A stretch of DNA of 5,450 nucleotides from NCBI GenBank assembly GCA_030610515.1, contig JAUWRQ010000108.1, positions 1 to 5,450 on the forward strand. The letters are read 5' to 3'. This stretch comes from Candidatus Eiseniibacteriota bacterium (GTDB taxonomy: Bacteria > Joyebacterota > Joyebacteria > Joyebacterales > Joyebacteraceae). Shown here piece by piece: positions 1 through 5,450 of the stretch (within the stretch, counting starts at the first letter, position 1; every line of letters starts with the position of its first letter). Both the position numbers and the translations under genes were made by a program. The notes beneath the pieces were generated by a model, which did not search any database, was not told the origin of the DNA, and saw only the letters and a list, made by a program, of their open reading frames with translations.

Positions 1-464
1 CCCAGGCGACACCGGCGGCTCTGGCCGAGGTGTCCATCCTCGAAAACGAACTTGCCGCCGAACAGATCGAGGCGTCCTACATAGGCCAGGCCGGCAAGCT
101 GATAGAACCCGTGATCGCGCCGATCGGGTTCTCGTGGGAGATGGGCGTCAGCCTCGTCACAGGGTTCATCGCGAAGGAAGTGGTGGTCTCCACGATGGGG
201 GTCCTCTACCACGTCGGTGAGAGCGAAGGAGGCGCCTCTTTGCAGGAGGCGCTCGCGGACCCGGCGAACGGCATCACACCACTCGCGGGGTTCGCGTTCA
301 TGGTGTTCGTGCTTCTCTATACCCCGTGCATCGTCGCCGTCATCGCCGTCAAGAGGGAAGTAGGCGCCGGATGGACGTGGTTCTCCGTCGGCTATCAGAC
401 GGCGTTAGCCTGGTTGGTCAGTTTCGGTGTCTATAGGATGGGGTTGCTCTTCGGCCTCGGATGA
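1..464 (+). CDS. feoB: Ferrous iron transport protein B, C-terminal part (5' end outside window)
   Basis: The frame is open from base 3 and ends at TGA 462-464, giving 153 visible residues. FeoB is an inner-membrane Fe(II) transporter with an N-terminal GTPase domain, which is not in the window. What is visible is the end of the membrane domain. The segment IEPVIAPIGFSWEMGVSLV runs into TGFIAKEVVVSTMGVLY, a highly characteristic FeoB signature. A hydrophobic helix follows and contains LLYTPCIVAVIAVKRE; its TPC cysteine (codon 327-329) falls in what I take to be the second Gate motif, where FeoB proteins keep a conserved cysteine. A last helix, around WFSVGYQTALAWLVSFGVY, completes the protein. 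A GTG at 30 could be read as a start, but the frame is open upstream and 144 residues is far too short for FeoB (usually about 650-800), so this is a truncation by the window edge. The stop overlaps an ATG (ATGA, 461-464), although the downstream peptidase more likely starts at 509. Confidence 0.93.
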   Translation, partial: QATPAALAEVSILENELAAEQIEASYIGQAGKLIEPVIAPIGFSWEMGVSLVTGFIAKEVVVSTMGVLYHVGESEGGASLQEALADPANGITPLAGFAFMVFVLLYTPCIVAVIAVKREVGAGWTWFSVGYQTALAWLVSFGVYRMGLLFGLG

Positions 465-495
465 TCCGCAGACTCTCACCATCGGCCAAGCCACC

Positions 496-501
496 AAGGA
501 G
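496..501 (+). promoter_or_regulatory. Ribosome binding site that decides the peptidase start
   Basis: AAGGAG lies 7 nt before ATG 509. This favours that start over the in-frame ATG at 461, which overlaps the feoB stop and has no comparable site. Starting at 509 also puts the signal peptide at the very N-terminus. Confidence 0.75.
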
Positions 502-508
502 CAGTTGC

Positions 509-586
509 ATGAAGCCGACTCGCGCGTCCATCGCGTTGATTCTCGTCATGATGGCCCTCGTGCTCGTCGGCACGACGGCGTCCTGT
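509..586 (+). other. Lipoprotein signal peptide and lipobox of the peptidase
   Basis: The N-terminus has a short basic n-region (MKPTR), a hydrophobic core of about 15 residues (IALILVMMALVLVG) and the lipobox TASC with Cys26 (codon 584-586). Thr at -3 is less common than Leu but fits the permissive lipobox pattern. Ser-Lys follows the cysteine, and then a Pro/Ala-rich linker. Signal peptidase II cleavage and lipidation of Cys26 are predicted. The final membrane (inner or outer) cannot be read from the sequence. Confidence 0.75.
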
Positions 587-2659
587 AGCAAGACCGGGCG
601 CGCAACGCCTGCCCCGAACTCGGCGGAGCCCGCCCGCAAGCCGCGCGTGACGATCCCCGCGGACACGCTGCACGGGTACGTCATCCCCGACATGTTCCGC
701 TGGCTGGAGGATTTCAAGTCTCCCGAGTCTCAGGCGTGGATCGCCGAGCAGGAAGCCGCGACACGCAAGGTGCTGGACGCTGTGTCCGGCCGCGACGCCA
801 TCAGGGAGAGACTTGTTGAGCTCTTCGACATCCCGCATCTGGGCGACCTGTCGCTTCGCGAGGACCGTCTTTTTCTCCGCAAGCGCGCGGGCGACCAGGA
901 GCAGTCGGTGCTCTACGTACAGGACGGCGTGGACGAGGAACCCGTATTGCTCCTCGACCCGGACGCACTCGGAAGTGGCGCCCCCATCACACTCGACTGG
1001 TGGTATCCGACGAACGACGGGAGTCTCCTCGCGTACGGGACGTCGGCCGGAGGAAGCGAGAACAGCACGCTGCGGATGATGGAGGTCGACACGCGGCGCG
1101 TCCTCCCCGACACGATCCCGAGGACGCGCCTCGCGAGCGTCTCCTGGACTCCGGACGCCGAGGGCCTCTACTACACCCGCTTCCCCGCGCCCGGAGAGGT
1201 CCCGGAGGGCGAGGAGTTCTTCCACCGCAAGGTCTACTACCATGAACTCGGAACGCACTACCTCGATGACCCAATGGTCTTCGGTGATGGCCTCGAGATG
1301 CACACATGGACGGGTGCGGGCATCTCGACGAACGGCAGGTTCCTGATCGGCTACGCCGTCTACGGCTCGGCGCGCAACGACCTCTACGTCCGCGACCTGG
1401 AGAGAGACGAGGGCTGGAAGCCCATCGTCGAGGGGCTGGACGCACGGTCCTACGGAATGGCGATCGAGAACGATTTCTACATGCTCACGACGCACCAGGC
1501 GCCCAATGGACGCATCGTGCGCGTCGACCTCGAGAACCCCGACCCCGCGGGATGGGCGGAACTCGTCCCGGAGAGAGAGCACTCGATAGAAACGTACATG
1601 TACGCGGGCGGACATCTGATCGTCGGCTACCTCGAGAACGCGCACGAGCGGATCGTGGTTCTGACGGCCGATGGAGAGTACGTCACCGACATCCCGCTCC
1701 CCGACATGGCGTCGGTGATGGACTGGTCGGGCGACTGGCAGCGGAACGACGTGTATGTCAACCTAAGCTCCTACCTCCTTCCTCCCACGTTGCTTCGCTA
1801 CGATCTCGAGACCGGCCAATCCGAGATCCACATGGCGGTCGATGCGCCGATCGACACGGACCGGTACGTCACGAAGCAGGTGTGGTATCCGTCGCGCGAC
1901 GGCACGATGATCTCGATGTTCCTCGTTCACAGGAGGGACATCGAACTCGACGGCGACAACCCCACGATCCTCACGGGCTACGGCGGGTTCAACACGTCCA
2001 CCACGCCCGGGTTCGCGAGAAACAGATACCTGTGGCTCGAGCACGGAGGCGTCTACGCGGCGCCCAACCTGAGGGGCGGCGGTGAGTACGGCGAGGAGTG
2101 GCACCAGGCGGGGATGCTCGAGAGCAAGCAGAACACGTTCGACGACTTCATCGCGGCCGCGGAGTGGCTCATCGGAAACGGGTACACGGATCCTTCGCGT
2201 CTGGCCGTCTGGGGCGGGAGCAACGGCGGCCTGCTCGTCACGGCCTTTGTGACGCAGCGACCGAGCCTGGCGGCCGCAGCGATCGCCGACGTGCCTCTGA
2301 CCGACATGACGCGCTTCCACCTCCTCTACGGCGGCAGTATCTGGACCGCGGAGTACGGGTCACCCGACGATCCCGAGGAGTTCGAGTATCTCTACGGCTA
2401 CTCCCCGTACCACACGGTCGTCGAGGGAGAGCCGTACCCCGCCGTCTATCTGACGACGGCGGAGACCGACACGCGCGTCCACCCCTCGCGCGCCCTCAAG
2501 ATGGCTGCGAAGCTCCAGATGGCGACGTCATCGGAGCAGCCTATTCTGCTCAGATACGAACGGCAGGCCGGACACGGCATGGGCGCCAGGAAGAGCACGC
2601 AGCTCGAGGAGTACGTGGACTACTACTCGTTCCTGTTCGGGGAGCTCGGAGTGGAGTGA
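509..2659 (+). CDS. Prolyl oligopeptidase (S9A serine peptidase), predicted lipoprotein
   Basis: The protein has 716 residues when started at ATG 509, close to the usual 690-730 of the family. Prolyl oligopeptidases cut short proline-containing peptides on the C-terminal side of proline. The N-terminus carries HGYVIPDMFRWLED, a typical family opening. Residues of about 95-440 should form the beta-propeller that filters substrates, and the alpha/beta-hydrolase domain follows. Catalytic residues are all visible: Ser571 in GGSNGG, Asp654 in AETDTRV and His689 in AGHGMG. Tyr491 (GYGGF) fits the oxyanion-hole tyrosine. Trp612 (SIWTAEYG), 41 residues after the serine as in porcine enzyme Ser554/Trp595, fits the proline-stacking residue, and Arg656 matches Arg643. 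These favour true prolyl specificity over oligopeptidase B. A lipoprotein signal peptide ending at Cys26 predicts a membrane-anchored envelope enzyme. The gene follows feoB by 44 nt with no obvious promoter between, so read-through is likely. Exact substrate is unknown. Confidence 0.95.
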   Translation: MKPTRASIALILVMMALVLVGTTASCSKTGRATPAPNSAEPARKPRVTIPADTLHGYVIPDMFRWLEDFKSPESQAWIAEQEAATRKVLDAVSGRDAIRERLVELFDIPHLGDLSLREDRLFLRKRAGDQEQSVLYVQDGVDEEPVLLLDPDALGSGAPITLDWWYPTNDGSLLAYGTSAGGSENSTLRMMEVDTRRVLPDTIPRTRLASVSWTPDAEGLYYTRFPAPGEVPEGEEFFHRKVYYHELGTHYLDDPMVFGDGLEMHTWTGAGISTNGRFLIGYAVYGSARNDLYVRDLERDEGWKPIVEGLDARSYGMAIENDFYMLTTHQAPNGRIVRVDLENPDPAGWAELVPEREHSIETYMYAGGHLIVGYLENAHERIVVLTADGEYVTDIPLPDMASVMDWSGDWQRNDVYVNLSSYLLPPTLLRYDLETGQSEIHMAVDAPIDTDRYVTKQVWYPSRDGTMISMFLVHRRDIELDGDNPTILTGYGGFNTSTTPGFARNRYLWLEHGGVYAAPNLRGGGEYGEEWHQAGMLESKQNTFDDFIAAAEWLIGNGYTDPSRLAVWGGSNGGLLVTAFVTQRPSLAAAAIADVPLTDMTRFHLLYGGSIWTAEYGSPDDPEEFEYLYGYSPYHTVVEGEPYPAVYLTTAETDTRVHPSRALKMAAKLQMATSSEQPILLRYERQAGHGMGARKSTQLEEYVDYYSFLFGELGVE

Positions 2660-2711
2660 CGCTCGGCGGCGTTCCTCGACGGAATCCACCGGTCGCGGCC
2701 CGCACCAACGG

Positions 2712-2727
2712 CGGCCGTCGGCGGCCG
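2712..2727. terminator. Small GC-rich hairpin in the convergent spacer, possible terminator
   Basis: The 81 bp between the peptidase stop and the TrkA_C gene stop contains CGGCCG-TCGG-CGGCCG, a 6 bp all-GC stem with a 4 nt loop. No T-run follows on either strand, so a classical intrinsic terminator is not supported. It could still act as a bidirectional RNA 3' end structure. The arms are self-palindromic and GC-rich, so chance is a real alternative. Confidence 0.2.
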
Positions 2728-2740
2728 GGTCCGTCTCGCC

Positions 2741-3442
2741 CTACAACGGACTGACCTCCGGCTGCTCGCTCCTGAGCATCGCCTTCAGGACGGCGAGCGG
2801 ACCGTATACCACGACCCTGTCCCCTGGCTCGATGACGGTGTCCGCGCTCGGGATGGGTATCCAGCGCGGTCCCCGTTCGATCCCCAAAACCAGGAGTCCC
2901 TTCGAACTCAGCCGGCAGTCGACCAGCGACTTCCCGGCGAGAAGTGATCTCTCCGTGATGATCTCGCGGACGAGACCGTAGCCCTCCACGAAGTGCAGGA
3001 GGTCCTCCGTCGACACTTCCTCGAAGGTCTTCGACTTGACGAGCCTGTCCTCGATGAAGATGTCCCATCTCTTGAGGAGCCCCCTGCTCGTGGCCACCCG
3101 ATAGACGATGATCGCAGCGACGATGAGAATGAGAGAGTTGATCGGAATCTCCGCGCCCTGACTCGAAACGAGCGACGAGGTGACCGTCACGATGATCGCT
3201 ACGATTCCCGCGTTGCCGGCGACCATGAGCCCCTTCGCGATCTTCCGCCTCCGCGGGTGATTGACGATGGACTCGGCCTCTCTCGTGGTGAAGCCCGTAC
3301 CGGAGAACGCGGAGAGGGCCTGGAACTCCGCCCGCTCACGGTCCATCCCCGTCATCATGAGCGCTATCGACGCCCCTCGCACCACGAGAAACATGACGAG
3401 CAGGGCCAGCACTGCAGGAACCAGATAGTAGATGCCGTGCAT
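2741..3442 (-). CDS. Membrane protein with C-terminal TrkA_C (RCK_C) domain
   Basis: The product has 233 residues. It starts at ATG 3442-3440 (reverse strand), with GGAGG at 3455-3451 lying 8 nt upstream, and stops at TAG 2743-2741. Predicted membrane segments are at about residues 5-22, 72-92 and 102-118. Between the first two is a polar loop with SAFSGTGFTT (44-53) and a basic stretch HPRRRKIAKG (62-71). After a linker (RGLLKRWDIFIEDRL), residues of about 150-225 look like a TrkA_C domain: IITERSLLAGKSLVDCRL, then a GLLVLGIERG strand-turn, and IPSADTVIEPGDRVVVYGP. TrkA_C domains are regulatory ligand-binding modules of K+ channels, Trk/Ktr systems and other transporters. No Rossmann (TrkA_N) domain is present. 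A role in ion homeostasis is inferred; whether it transports or only regulates is not known. It is transcribed alone, convergent with the peptidase and divergent from the VOC gene. Confidence 0.85.
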   Translation of the reverse strand: MHGIYYLVPAVLALLVMFLVVRGASIALMMTGMDRERAEFQALSAFSGTGFTTREAESIVNHPRRRKIAKGLMVAGNAGIVAIIVTVTSSLVSSQGAEIPINSLILIVAAIIVYRVATSRGLLKRWDIFIEDRLVKSKTFEEVSTEDLLHFVEGYGLVREIITERSLLAGKSLVDCRLSSKGLLVLGIERGPRWIPIPSADTVIEPGDRVVVYGPLAVLKAMLRSEQPEVSPL

Positions 3443-3490
3443 GGTGGCAACCTCCGTGGCTTCCGCTTCCGCTCAAGTCCCGTCTCACGT

Positions 3491-3518
3491 ATGATAGCTG
3501 GGAACCTCGCTCTGTCCA
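3491..3518 (-). promoter_or_regulatory. Candidate sigma-70 type promoter for the TrkA_C gene
   Basis: On the minus strand, TGGACA (3518-3513) and TATCAT (3496-3491) are separated by 16 nt. Each matches the -35 and -10 consensus at 5 of 6 positions. Transcription would start near 3484 and leave a leader of about 40 nt that contains the GGAGG ribosome site. AT-rich -10 hexamers are scarce in this GC-rich DNA, which adds some weight. The sigma factor preference of the host is unknown. Confidence 0.45.
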
Positions 3519-3626
3519 GAGCCAACTCAGGGCGCTTCACTCCATCACGACAGACCCGCAACACGCCCGACGGAGGTCCGCCGGTGACCACACCCCACAG
3601 CGAGCACAATGCCCCGAGCGGAGAAC

Positions 3627-3659
3627 CCTGAGTCTTCCGTCACCGACACTCGTCTCAGG
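3627..3659. repeat. Inverted repeat CCTGAG / CTCAGG next to the rightward promoter
   Basis: CCTGAG at 3627-3632 is the exact reverse complement of CTCAGG at 3654-3659, with 21 nt between. The centre-to-centre distance is 27 nt. It ends two bases before the candidate -35 box at 3662. This could be a regulator binding site, but six-base arms are easily found by chance. Confidence 0.25.
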
Positions 3660-3661
3660 AC

Positions 3662-3690
3662 TTGATGCACGTTCACGGATGGCCTAGCAT
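3662..3690 (+). promoter_or_regulatory. Candidate sigma-70 type promoter for the VOC gene and permease
   Basis: TTGATG (3662-3667) and TAGCAT (3685-3690) are 17 nt apart, the optimal spacing. Each matches consensus at only 4 of 6 positions. A start near 3697 would give a leader of about 105 nt before ATG 3803. This is weaker than the leftward candidate. Confidence 0.3.
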
Positions 3691-3724
3691 CGTTGGTCGT
3701 ACCGTGCGTTCGACGCGGTGCAGG

Positions 3725-3756
3725 GATCTCCCACAAAGAGGGCACGCGATCTCCCA
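3725..3756. repeat. 9 bp direct repeat GATCTCCCA in the VOC leader
   Basis: GATCTCCCA occurs at 3725-3733 and again at 3748-3756, a 23 bp period (about two helical turns). It lies downstream of the candidate promoter and 46 nt before the VOC start. It may be an operator with two half-sites on one DNA face, or simple coincidence. Confidence 0.25.
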
Positions 3757-3790
3757 AGGCTCGACGAGAACGGGTGCTTTCCAAGGCGCA

Positions 3791-3795
3791 GGAGG
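3791..3795 (+). promoter_or_regulatory. Ribosome binding site that decides the VOC start
   Basis: GGAGG lies 7 nt before ATG 3803. The frame stays open upstream to 3662, but the added residues are low-complexity Arg/Gly/Thr-rich sequence unlike the VOC fold, and the homologous part begins right at MANKICYFEL. Confidence 0.8.
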
Positions 3796-3802
3796 ACCGT
3801 CG

Positions 3803-4168
3803 ATGGCGAACAAGATCTGCTACTTCGAGCTCATGGTGAGCGACCCCGAGAAGGCGAAGGGCTTCTACGGCTCCGTGTTCGACTGGAAGATCGAGAAGTC
3901 CGAGATGTTCGGCGACATGGACTACTACATGATCGACACCGGCGCAGAGCCCGCGGGCGGTCTCATGAAGAAGCCGGAGCAGGCCCCGCATTTCAGCATG
4001 GCGTCGTACATCCTTGTCGACAGCATCGACGAGACGCTCGAGAAGGCGATCGCCGCTGGTGCCGCGCCGAGCATCCCGAAGTCCGAGATCCCCACGATCG
4101 GCTGGTGGGCGCTCTTCTTCGATCCCGACGGCATCCCGATCATGCTCTTCGAGTCGATGGAGAAGTAG
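3803..4168 (+). CDS. VOC (glyoxalase/bleomycin resistance fold) family protein
   Basis: The 121-residue protein has the form of a single VOC unit with two beta-alpha-beta-beta-beta modules. Module one begins FELMVSDPEKAKGFYGSVFDW (residues 8-28), the classic beta strand plus helix opening of the family. Module two begins SYILVDSIDETLEKAIAAGA (68-87) and ends with WALFFDPDGIPIMLFES (102-118), the usual closing DPDG turn and strand. VOC proteins often dimerise and bind a divalent metal. Glu117 in LFES sits where the last acidic metal ligand is usually found and Glu9 in the first strand could be another, but the full metal site cannot be assigned from sequence. Members include glyoxalases, dioxygenases, epimerases and antibiotic-binding proteins, so the reaction is unknown. 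The gene is preceded by GGAGG at 7 nt and followed 28 nt later by an amino acid permease, probably in the same transcript. Confidence 0.9.
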   Translation: MANKICYFELMVSDPEKAKGFYGSVFDWKIEKSEMFGDMDYYMIDTGAEPAGGLMKKPEQAPHFSMASYILVDSIDETLEKAIAAGAAPSIPKSEIPTIGWWALFFDPDGIPIMLFESMEK

Positions 4169-4196
4169 CGAGAGACGAAATCCACACTAGTGAACG

Positions 4197-5450
4197 ATGC
4201 ACGAACAGACCCATGGAGGGGACCTGGAACTCCGGAAGGAACTGAGCCTTCTCGATGTCTTCACGATAGCGTCCGGGGCCATGATCAGCTCCGGACTCTT
4301 CGTGCTTCCGGGCATCGCGTTCGCGCTTGCCGGACCCTCGGTCGTGGTGGCCTATCTTCTTGCCGGCGTCTTCGTTCTTCCCGCCCTGTTCAGCAAGGCC
4401 GAGCTGTCGACGGCCATGCCGAAGGCCGGGGGAACGTATTTCTACATCGAGCGTAGCCTCGGAGGCGCACTGGGGACCATCGGCGGCATGGCGGCGTGGT
4501 TCTCGCTCACGTTCAAGTCGGCGTTTGCGCTCCTCGGAATGGGCTCGTTCGCGATTCTTGTGTTCCCCGACATATCCCCCACGACCATCAAACTCGTGGC
4601 CATCGCCCTGACTATCGTCTTCATGATCGTCAACCTGATCGGCACGCGGCATGCGGGTAGGCTGCAGTCGGTGTTGGTCGTCGGACTTCTGGCGATACTC
4701 ATCGTCTACCTGGTCCGCGGTCTGCCGGCGATCGACGTCCACCGTTACGTGCCGTTCGCACCGAATGGATGGGCGGCCGTCTTCGCAACCGCCGGGCTCG
4801 TGTTCGTATCATACGGGGGTCTAACCAAGGTCGCGGGAGTTGCTGAGGAGGTCAAGAACCCGACGAGAAACATCCCCCTCGGGATGTTCTTATCGTTCAC
4901 GGTTGTCACGCTTCTCTACGTGGCCGCGATCTTCGTCGCAGTCGGCGTGACAGATGGTCCCACCCTCGCTGGTTCGCGGACCCCGCTTTCATTGGCTGCG
5001 AGCGCATTCATGGGAACTCCGGGGCTCGTCCTTCTGGCAGTCGCTGCACTCACGGCCTTCATCACCACCGGCAACGCAGGGATATTGTCGGCATCGCGCA
5101 CGCCCATGGCCATGAGCCGCGACAGGATCCTGCCCGCGTTCATGGGACACGTTAGTGAGCGGTTCCAGACCCCGCACTACGCCATTCTTATTACCGGCCT
5201 CTTCATGATCGCCTCTATCGCGTTCCTCGACCTCGTGACGCTCGTGAAGATAGCGTCGACCATGAAGATCATCCTGTTCCTGCTCGCCAACCTCGCCGTC
5301 ATCATCATGCGGGAGAGCAAGATCCAGAACTATCGGCCGTCGTTCGAGTCTCCGCTCTATCCGTGGATACAGGGAGCCGCGATCATCCTCTACGGGTTTC
5401 TTGTGTTCCGCATGGGCGCCGTGCCTCTCGTCGCAACGGCGATGTTCTTC
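4197..5450 (+). CDS. APC superfamily amino acid permease, 3' end outside window
   Basis: The frame is open from ATG 4197 to the last base, giving 418 residues without a stop. APC permeases move amino acids, polyamines or related cations across the inner membrane, usually with protons or by exchange. TM1 carries GAMISSGLFVLPG (27-39), the broken-helix substrate-binding motif of the family. Next come MPKAGGTYFYIERSLG (74-89), the TM6 region VSYGGL (204-209) with the following loop EEVKNPTRNIP (217-227), and the cytoplasmic motif SRTPMAMSRDRILP (300-313). Around ten hydrophobic helices are visible, for example at 20-38, 47-66, 131-149, 156-174, 230-251 and 275-297. The start is forced: an in-frame TGA lies at 4191, six bases upstream. 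It has only a weak ribosome site, and with 28 nt from the VOC stop translation may be coupled. The sequence resembles the APC subgroup that often carries C-terminal UspA domains; that part would be outside the window. Substrate is unknown. Confidence 0.93.
   Translation, partial: MHEQTHGGDLELRKELSLLDVFTIASGAMISSGLFVLPGIAFALAGPSVVVAYLLAGVFVLPALFSKAELSTAMPKAGGTYFYIERSLGGALGTIGGMAAWFSLTFKSAFALLGMGSFAILVFPDISPTTIKLVAIALTIVFMIVNLIGTRHAGRLQSVLVVGLLAILIVYLVRGLPAIDVHRYVPFAPNGWAAVFATAGLVFVSYGGLTKVAGVAEEVKNPTRNIPLGMFLSFTVVTLLYVAAIFVAVGVTDGPTLAGSRTPLSLAASAFMGTPGLVLLAVAALTAFITTGNAGILSASRTPMAMSRDRILPAFMGHVSERFQTPHYAILITGLFMIASIAFLDLVTLVKIASTMKIILFLLANLAVIIMRESKIQNYRPSFESPLYPWIQGAAIILYGFLVFRMGAVPLVATAMFF

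Larger units (their letters stand above)
3443..3802. other. 360 bp divergent intergenic region, no gene seen
   Basis: This lies between the start of the leftward TrkA_C gene and the start of the rightward VOC gene. Frames that cross it are unconvincing and lack recognisable protein sequence. It holds candidate promoters for both directions, a 6 bp inverted repeat with a 21 nt spacer (3627-3659) and a 9 bp direct repeat (3725-3733 and 3748-3756). I see no tRNA, no riboswitch fold that I can name, and no mobile element ends. Confidence 0.7.

Noticed and set aside
476..1645. A 389-codon open frame on the minus strand inside the peptidase gene
   Set aside because: It lies opposite a gene with full family motifs, is rich in Arg/Val/Asp/Gly repeats typical of antisense frames in GC-rich DNA, and shows no recognisable domain.
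1306..2085. A 259-codon plus-strand frame inside the peptidase gene
   Set aside because: Very Arg-rich out-of-frame reading of the same codons; no fold or motif, and the peptidase frame is clearly the coding one.
2660..2740. A strong intrinsic terminator between the convergent genes
   Set aside because: Only a 6 bp GC hairpin was found, without a T-run on either strand, so it is listed at low confidence only.
2993..3631. A 212-codon plus-strand frame opposite the TrkA_C gene
   Set aside because: Asp/Arg/Glu-rich shadow of the minus-strand gene, which has membrane helices, a ribosome site and a recognisable domain.
3662..3802. N-terminal extension of the VOC protein to a TTG at 3662
   Set aside because: The extra 47 residues do not look like the VOC fold, and GGAGG stands 7 nt before ATG 3803.
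3545..3991. A 148-codon minus-strand frame across the intergenic region and VOC gene
   Set aside because: Composition is that of an antisense shadow, and the overlapping VOC gene is well supported.
4140..4742. A 200-codon minus-strand frame over the permease start
   Set aside because: Highly charged His/Arg/Asp-rich product expected from the reverse of hydrophobic codons; the permease frame on the plus strand is clear.

Overview
The window is GC-rich bacterial chromosomal DNA, densely coded, with purine-rich Shine-Dalgarno sites in front of most starts. The secreted lipoprotein and the E. coli-like promoter hexamers suggest a bacterium, probably an uncultured Gram-negative-type lineage. AGG/AGA arginine and ATA isoleucine codons are used alongside GC-rich ones. 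Nothing here fixes the phylum. There are no RNA genes, mobile elements, CRISPR arrays or other clear signs of horizontal transfer.

Layout: (1) 1-464, plus strand, is the C-terminal end of the ferrous iron transporter FeoB, cut by the window edge. (2) 509-2659, plus strand, is a complete prolyl oligopeptidase (family S9A) with a lipoprotein signal peptide and an intact catalytic triad, 44 nt behind feoB. (3) 2660-2740 is an 81 bp convergent spacer with a small GC-rich hairpin. (4) 2741-3442, minus strand, is a membrane protein with a C-terminal TrkA_C (RCK_C) domain. (5) 3443-3802 is a 360 bp divergent intergenic region with a good candidate promoter for the TrkA_C gene and a weaker one for the rightward genes. 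(6) 3803-4168, plus strand, is a small single-unit VOC (glyoxalase-fold) protein. (7) 4197-5450, plus strand, is an APC-superfamily amino acid permease that runs open to the window end.

The genes read as ordinary housekeeping and transport functions rather than one dedicated system. feoB and the peptidase are probably co-transcribed, as are the VOC gene and the permease (28 nt apart). Peptide hydrolysis at the cell envelope and amino acid uptake could be linked physiologically, but the two genes lie in different transcription units and the link is inference. The most thought-provoking item is the TrkA_C protein. Its N-terminal half has a TM / loop / TM layout, and its SAFSGTGFTT loop resembles the pore loops of TrkH/KtrB potassium transporters. 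I found no convincing undescribed system.
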